NCBI RefSeq assembly: GCF_020379485.1
Contig: NC_063450.1
Location: 52,661,374-52,725,373 of the forward strand
Direction of reading: 5' to 3'
From: Brassica napus
Lineage: Eukaryota; Streptophyta; Magnoliopsida; Brassicales; Brassicaceae
DNA length: 64,000 nt
The notes under the pieces were generated by a model, which saw only the letters and a list, made by a program, of their open reading frames with translations, had not been told where the DNA came from and searched no databases. The position numbers and the translations under genes are program-made. This document shows, piece by piece, positions 61,601 through 64,000 of this stretch (positions are counted from its first letter, which is position 1; every line of letters starts with the position of its first letter).

Positions 61601-62720
61601 GGATCCTGCGGATGCGAAAATAATTGAAAGTATTCCTTTAAGTAGGAATCAGTTTGAGGATAGGAATGGATGGCATTTTACTAAAACTGGAAAATATTCA
61701 GTCCAATCAGGCTATCAAGTGGAACGGATTTATCCGGATAAGGAAAAACCACCAGTTTTTTATGGCCCTACAGTGGATATACTTAAAGCTTTCTGTTGGA
61801 AAGTTCGGTGTCCCCCAAAAATAAGGCATTTTTTATGGCAACTTCTCTCAGGATGTATATCGGTAATGAAAAACCTCAAGGCAAGAGGGATAAATGGAGA
61901 TACATTTTGTGCTCGATGCGGAGAGCCTGAAGAATCAATTAACCATGTATTTTTTGAATGTCCACCGGCACGCCAAGTGTGGGCATTATCCAAGATTCCG
62001 TCAGCTCCGAATTTTTTTCCTACTTCTTCATTGTTTGCTAATATGGATCATCTATTTTGGAGAGTCCGGCCAAAGATGGATGATCATCAGTTTGCATGGA
62101 TTCTATGGTATATTTGGAAAGCTCGAAATAACAAAGTTTTCAGTAATTTGGATATGGATCCGAGGGATACTCTTCAATTAGCTGAAATAGAATCATCACT
62201 TTGGGCAGAAGCACAGGTGGGAAATGACCCAACGAGAGGGCTTTCGGTACCGATCAATGTTCCCCTAGTGACACAAGGTCGATGGTGTTTTATGGATGGT
62301 TCATGGAAGGATAAGGATACGTTCTCAGGACAAGGCTGGTATAGTACTTTACCAGGGTTTGATGGGCTGCTAGGGGCAAGGAATGTAAGGGCATGTCTTT
62401 CACCCCTTCATTCGGAGATAGAGGCGTTGATTTGGGCAATGGAATGTATGAAGAATTTAAGACAGTTTCAGGTAACGTTTGCAACGGATTGTTCTCAATT
62501 GGTGAAGATGGTTTCGGAACCAGAAGAATGGCCAGCATTCGAAAGCTATTTGGAGGACATAAAGCTTCTCAAAGGAAGTTTCCTCAACTCTGATATAGTT
62601 CATGTACCTCGGACAGCGAATCTTCGGGCAGATAGTCTAGCACGCAGTGCTAGGAAACAATCGTCCTTTGTCGTTCACATGGATGCGGAGTTACCGATTT
62701 GGTTTACAGAGTCATCATGA
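58644..62720 (+). CDS. LINE ORF2: endonuclease, reverse transcriptase, RNase H
   Basis: A single 1358-codon frame begins MKILSWNCRGLG, the standard start of an APE-type endonuclease (residues 1-230; FIIGDLNEI, GSDHRPVLAFL). The reverse transcriptase spans about 440-760 (ELRPISLCNVGYKIISKVL, AFVAGRLISDNILIAQE, QGDPLSPYLFI, catalytic FADD near 687). A zf-RVT region lies at about 1045-1120 (CPPKIRHFLWQLLSG, CARCGEPEESINHVFFEC), and an RNase H at about 1214-1340 with Asp-Glu-Asp-Asp (FMDGSW, SEIEAL, ATDCSQ, RADSLA). All hallmark residues are present and no stop or frameshift was found, so the protein looks competent for target-primed reverse transcription. Confidence 0.93.
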   Translation: MKILSWNCRGLGSHWTISYLRETWHKHKPDFLFLSETKQEFEFVQGFQSHFGYDSVITVDPNGRSGGLALFYYNEYQVKILYSSNRMIDIEAVVKGKQVFLTFVYGDPVPKLREQVWERLTRFGLARSEPWFIIGDLNEITGNHEKDGGSLRCATSFIPFNNMIRNSGLLEFPARGNTMSWQGRRGKGKGAVTIRCRLDRALANEEWHTLFPCSYTEYLKMVGSDHRPVLAFLEDKFIKKRRGQFRFDKRWIGQEGLMESIVTGWTGSQEGQLGDLVTKITNCRHEISTWRKDNQPYGKDKIQKLQQALEDVQMDNNRSQEEIIEVSRKLQEAYKDEEEYWHQKSRNMWYSSGDLNTKFYHALTKQRRVRNKIVGLHDETGNWITDEKGVEKVAVDYFESLFTTTDPTEFDSFLEEIVPSISPRMNQNLLRMATEEEVRQALFMMHPEKAPGPDGMTALFFQHSWHIIKRDVVELVNNFLLTGNMDQRLNMTNICMIPKVERPTRMTELRPISLCNVGYKIISKVLCQRLKICLPRLISETQSAFVAGRLISDNILIAQEMFHGLRTNKSCQNKFMAIKTDMSKAYDRIEWKFIVALLHRMGFDPRWVNLMLECISSVQYRVLINGQPQGLIIPQRGLRQGDPLSPYLFIMCTEALIANIKRAEREKQLTGLKVARACPAISHLLFADDSLFFCKANKEECQTILRILQEYEAVSGQQINFQKSSIQFGHKIEESIRQELRDILGIQNIGGMGSYLGLPESLGGSKVQVFGFVQERLNNRVNGWTFRFFTKGGKEVIIKSVVTALPNHVMSVYRLPKTTVQKLTSAVARFWWSPGGSSKGMHWKSWDKLCETKDNGGLGFKDLMDFNTAMLGKQLWRLMEKPNTLFSRVFKGRYYRNASPLEPIRSSSPSYGWRSIISARSLVCKGLIKRVGTGSSISVWNDPWIPATRPRPATKNFPNFYPDLTVDSLINSESRSWNLQVIRTLVDPADAKIIESIPLSRNQFEDRNGWHFTKTGKYSVQSGYQVERIYPDKEKPPVFYGPTVDILKAFCWKVRCPPKIRHFLWQLLSGCISVMKNLKARGINGDTFCARCGEPEESINHVFFECPPARQVWALSKIPSAPNFFPTSSLFANMDHLFWRVRPKMDDHQFAWILWYIWKARNNKVFSNLDMDPRDTLQLAEIESSLWAEAQVGNDPTRGLSVPINVPLVTQGRWCFMDGSWKDKDTFSGQGWYSTLPGFDGLLGARNVRACLSPLHSEIEALIWAMECMKNLRQFQVTFATDCSQLVKMVSEPEEWPAFESYLEDIKLLKGSFLNSDIVHVPRTANLRADSLARSARKQSSFVVHMDAELPIWFTESS

Positions 62721-62740
62721 GTCTGTAAATTCTTTGCTGT

Positions 62741-62788
<48 letters not shown>

Positions 62789-62962
62789 TAAATAAATTTA
62801 TGTTTCATTGTGTGTTAGACACGTGTGTTTAGAACCCTTCTAATAATCGGTGTCCAAACTGCTCAATTAAGGATCGGTTACAGTTTAATTATTTACTTTT
62901 GATTTAAATAAATCAGTGATTTTGTTTAAAACCCCTCATAAGAAACTGCAATAAAGATGCTC

Positions 62963-63870
62963 TAACAAAACAACTAATTAGTGTAGATTTTTTTATATGG
63001 GATAACGACAAAAAATGTAAAAGAAACTAATATAAGAATATGAAAATGATAAAAGATTAGAGAAATAGGAGAAGGAAAATTATTGCAAATTAATTTAACA
63101 TAAATGTATCAAAAGGTTTGGTTCCCTCATGGTATCATGTGTTGATAATAAAGCTGTCCACTAGTTCTTTCTAGTAAAGATAAACAAGTTAAGCATTGGA
63201 CCAACCATAGATAATGCTTAGCTTTAGAGTCCTGATTAATCCACTATGAGGCTACATTAACACTGTTATTATTTATTATTCCATAATATAACTACTTTTC
63301 AAATATACGTAAGTTGTTATTAATTACATTTTTCTGACAATAATATTTAAAATAAATAAAATTATTTATAAATTCAATACAGTTTGCAATTAATTTTCAT
63401 TTAAAAGTAAATATAATCTGCATTGAAACGGTATAATCCCCACTTTGTATAACAAAAAAAAAGAGGTAAAATGACACTTATTATAAAATACGATATTAAA
63501 AATAAAAAAAAGTGTATCTTTATTATTTTAGATTCCCACTCCCACCATACAAAGTGTGGTAAACATCAATCAACACTCAAAGATATGAATTCATCTTTTG
63601 AGTTCCAAAAGTATGTTTGTTTCATTGCTTTCTAAAACCAGAATAATTGGATTTGAAAACATTTTTTTTTAGCTCTCAAAAAGGTAAAAAATAACTAACA
63701 TTATTCGGATAGAATAGTGGCCGTGGGATTCAATTGGACGGTCAAACCAACGGTCCGATGAATAGCAGACCTAACCATTATCTTGTCTTTACCTCTTCCC
63801 TTTTGGGCTAATTCGTAAAAAAAAAAAACAGAAAATATAAAATAAAACATTCCGAAAATTAAAAAAGATA
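62963..63870. other. AT-rich intergenic DNA
   Basis: No gene or recognisable element was found. The sequence is AT-rich with A runs. A region around 63720-63790, with 'cggtcaaaccaacggtccga', may belong to the promoter of the next gene. Confidence 0.4.
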
Positions 63871-63873
63871 ATT

Positions 63874-63874
63874 C

Positions 63875-63908
<34 letters not shown>

Positions 63909-64000
63909 AAATCCTGAGAGAGAGAGAGATTCTTGGCCGGAGTAATCTCTTGCGTGATCTTTCTTACGGCTCTGCTGATTGATAAAAGCTTTGTTGTTGA
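63874..64000 (+). promoter_or_regulatory. probable 5' leader of a gene continuing beyond the window
   Basis: A GA microsatellite (about 63875-63902) and a second GA run (about 63918-63928) precede CT-balanced sequence with 'ttcttggccggagtaatctc'. This matches the look of plant 5' UTRs. No start codon with a convincing frame occurs before the window ends, so the product is unknown. Confidence 0.35.

Larger units (their letters stand above)
55297..62778 (+). mobile_element. nearly full-length non-LTR retrotransposon (plant L1-type LINE)
   Basis: The element starts right after AGAGAAAAAATAAATA (55281-55296) and ends in a poly(A) run (62742-62778), after which the same 16 bases recur (62779-62794). 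This gives a clear target-site duplication. It encodes a DUF4283/CCHC ORF1 and an ORF2 with endonuclease, reverse transcriptase, zinc-binding and RNase H regions, all uninterrupted. Intact frames, a clean poly(A) tail and a perfect duplication indicate a recent insertion. Activity is not shown. Confidence 0.93.
53969..62962. mobile_element. Harbinger-like non-autonomous element split by a LINE
   Basis: The left end GAGCATCATTATCC and the complement of the right end GAGCATCTTTATTG form short imperfect inverted repeats. Both sides carry TAA (53966-53968 and 62963-62965), the 3-bp target duplication typical of PIF/Harbinger elements. Without the inserted LINE the element would be about 1.5 kb. 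It has no transposase. Its left part carries the gene-like fragments listed next. Confidence 0.5.

Noticed and set aside
1..64000. CRISPR arrays, bacterial operons, tRNA or rRNA genes
   Set aside because: The window is plant nuclear DNA; no regularly spaced repeats with spacers and no cloverleaf-like tRNA were noticed by eye. The Met-tRNA complement at 43500 is a retroelement primer site.

Overview
This is a nuclear window from a Brassicaceae plant, most likely a Brassica-type diploidised polyploid. It shows AT-rich intergenic DNA, GT-AG introns, close relatives of Arabidopsis genes (CESA1, BOR7, LEUNIG, KC1, MYB3R1), and Brassicaceae-style Helitrons, a copia element, a TRIM-like LTR and hAT-like MITEs. 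From memory, the recognised genes follow the order of Arabidopsis chromosome 4 from about At4g32330 to At4g32730, with many intervening genes missing. That is the look of one fractionated subgenome; the locus numbers were not checked here.

Layout: 1-1048, 3' part of a TPX2/WVD2-like gene (+). 1.05-3.9 kb, tandem repeat with fragments of an unknown gene family. 3.9-8.4 kb, complete CESA1-type cellulose synthase (-). 9.8-12.7 kb, truncated copia retrotransposon (-). About 12.8-14.2 kb, Helitron-derived DNA with an RPA-like fragment and a terminal hairpin. 14.45-18.49 kb, an F-box/FBD gene (-) cut in exon 2 by a 2.5-kb non-autonomous Helitron. 18.5-22.1 kb, AT-rich DNA with possible exon fragments. 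22.1-24.9 kb, BOR-type boron transporter (-). 25.8 kb, last exon of a V-ATPase c'' subunit only. 27.2-32.3 kb, LEUNIG (+). 32.6-33.5 kb, hAT-like MITE. 33.8-35.1 kb, charged coiled-coil protein (-). 35.9-39.7 kb, KC1-type K+ channel subunit (-). 39.9-45.4 kb, repeats. 45.4-45.9 kb, unknown small membrane-like gene (-). 46.0-46.3 kb, rearranged pieces of MYB3R1 introns. 47.3-51.6 kb, MYB3R1 (+). 52.3-53.7 kb, decayed membrane-protein gene (-). 53.97-62.96 kb, Harbinger-like element holding a nearly full-length, open-frame LINE (55.3-62.8 kb). 63.9-64.0 kb, probably the leader of the next gene.

The intact genes are unrelated housekeeping or developmental loci, not a pathway: wall synthesis (CESA1), cortical microtubules (WDL), boron export, transcriptional co-repression (LUG), K+ channel modulation (KC1) and G2/M transcription (MYB3R1). 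Added complete exon sets give in-frame coding lengths: CESA1 1083 aa, BOR7-like 663 aa, LUG 904 aa, the 33.8-kb gene 303 aa, MYB3R1 909 aa, and KC1 about 651 aa with one shifted acceptor.

The most notable structures are: the F-box exon that rejoins exactly in frame if the Helitron is removed; that Helitron being a head-to-tail dimer whose MITE insertion predates the dimer; a LINE open almost end to end in three successive frames with a 16-bp target duplication; and a small unknown family at 45.4 kb with relics at 1.9 and 2.7 kb.
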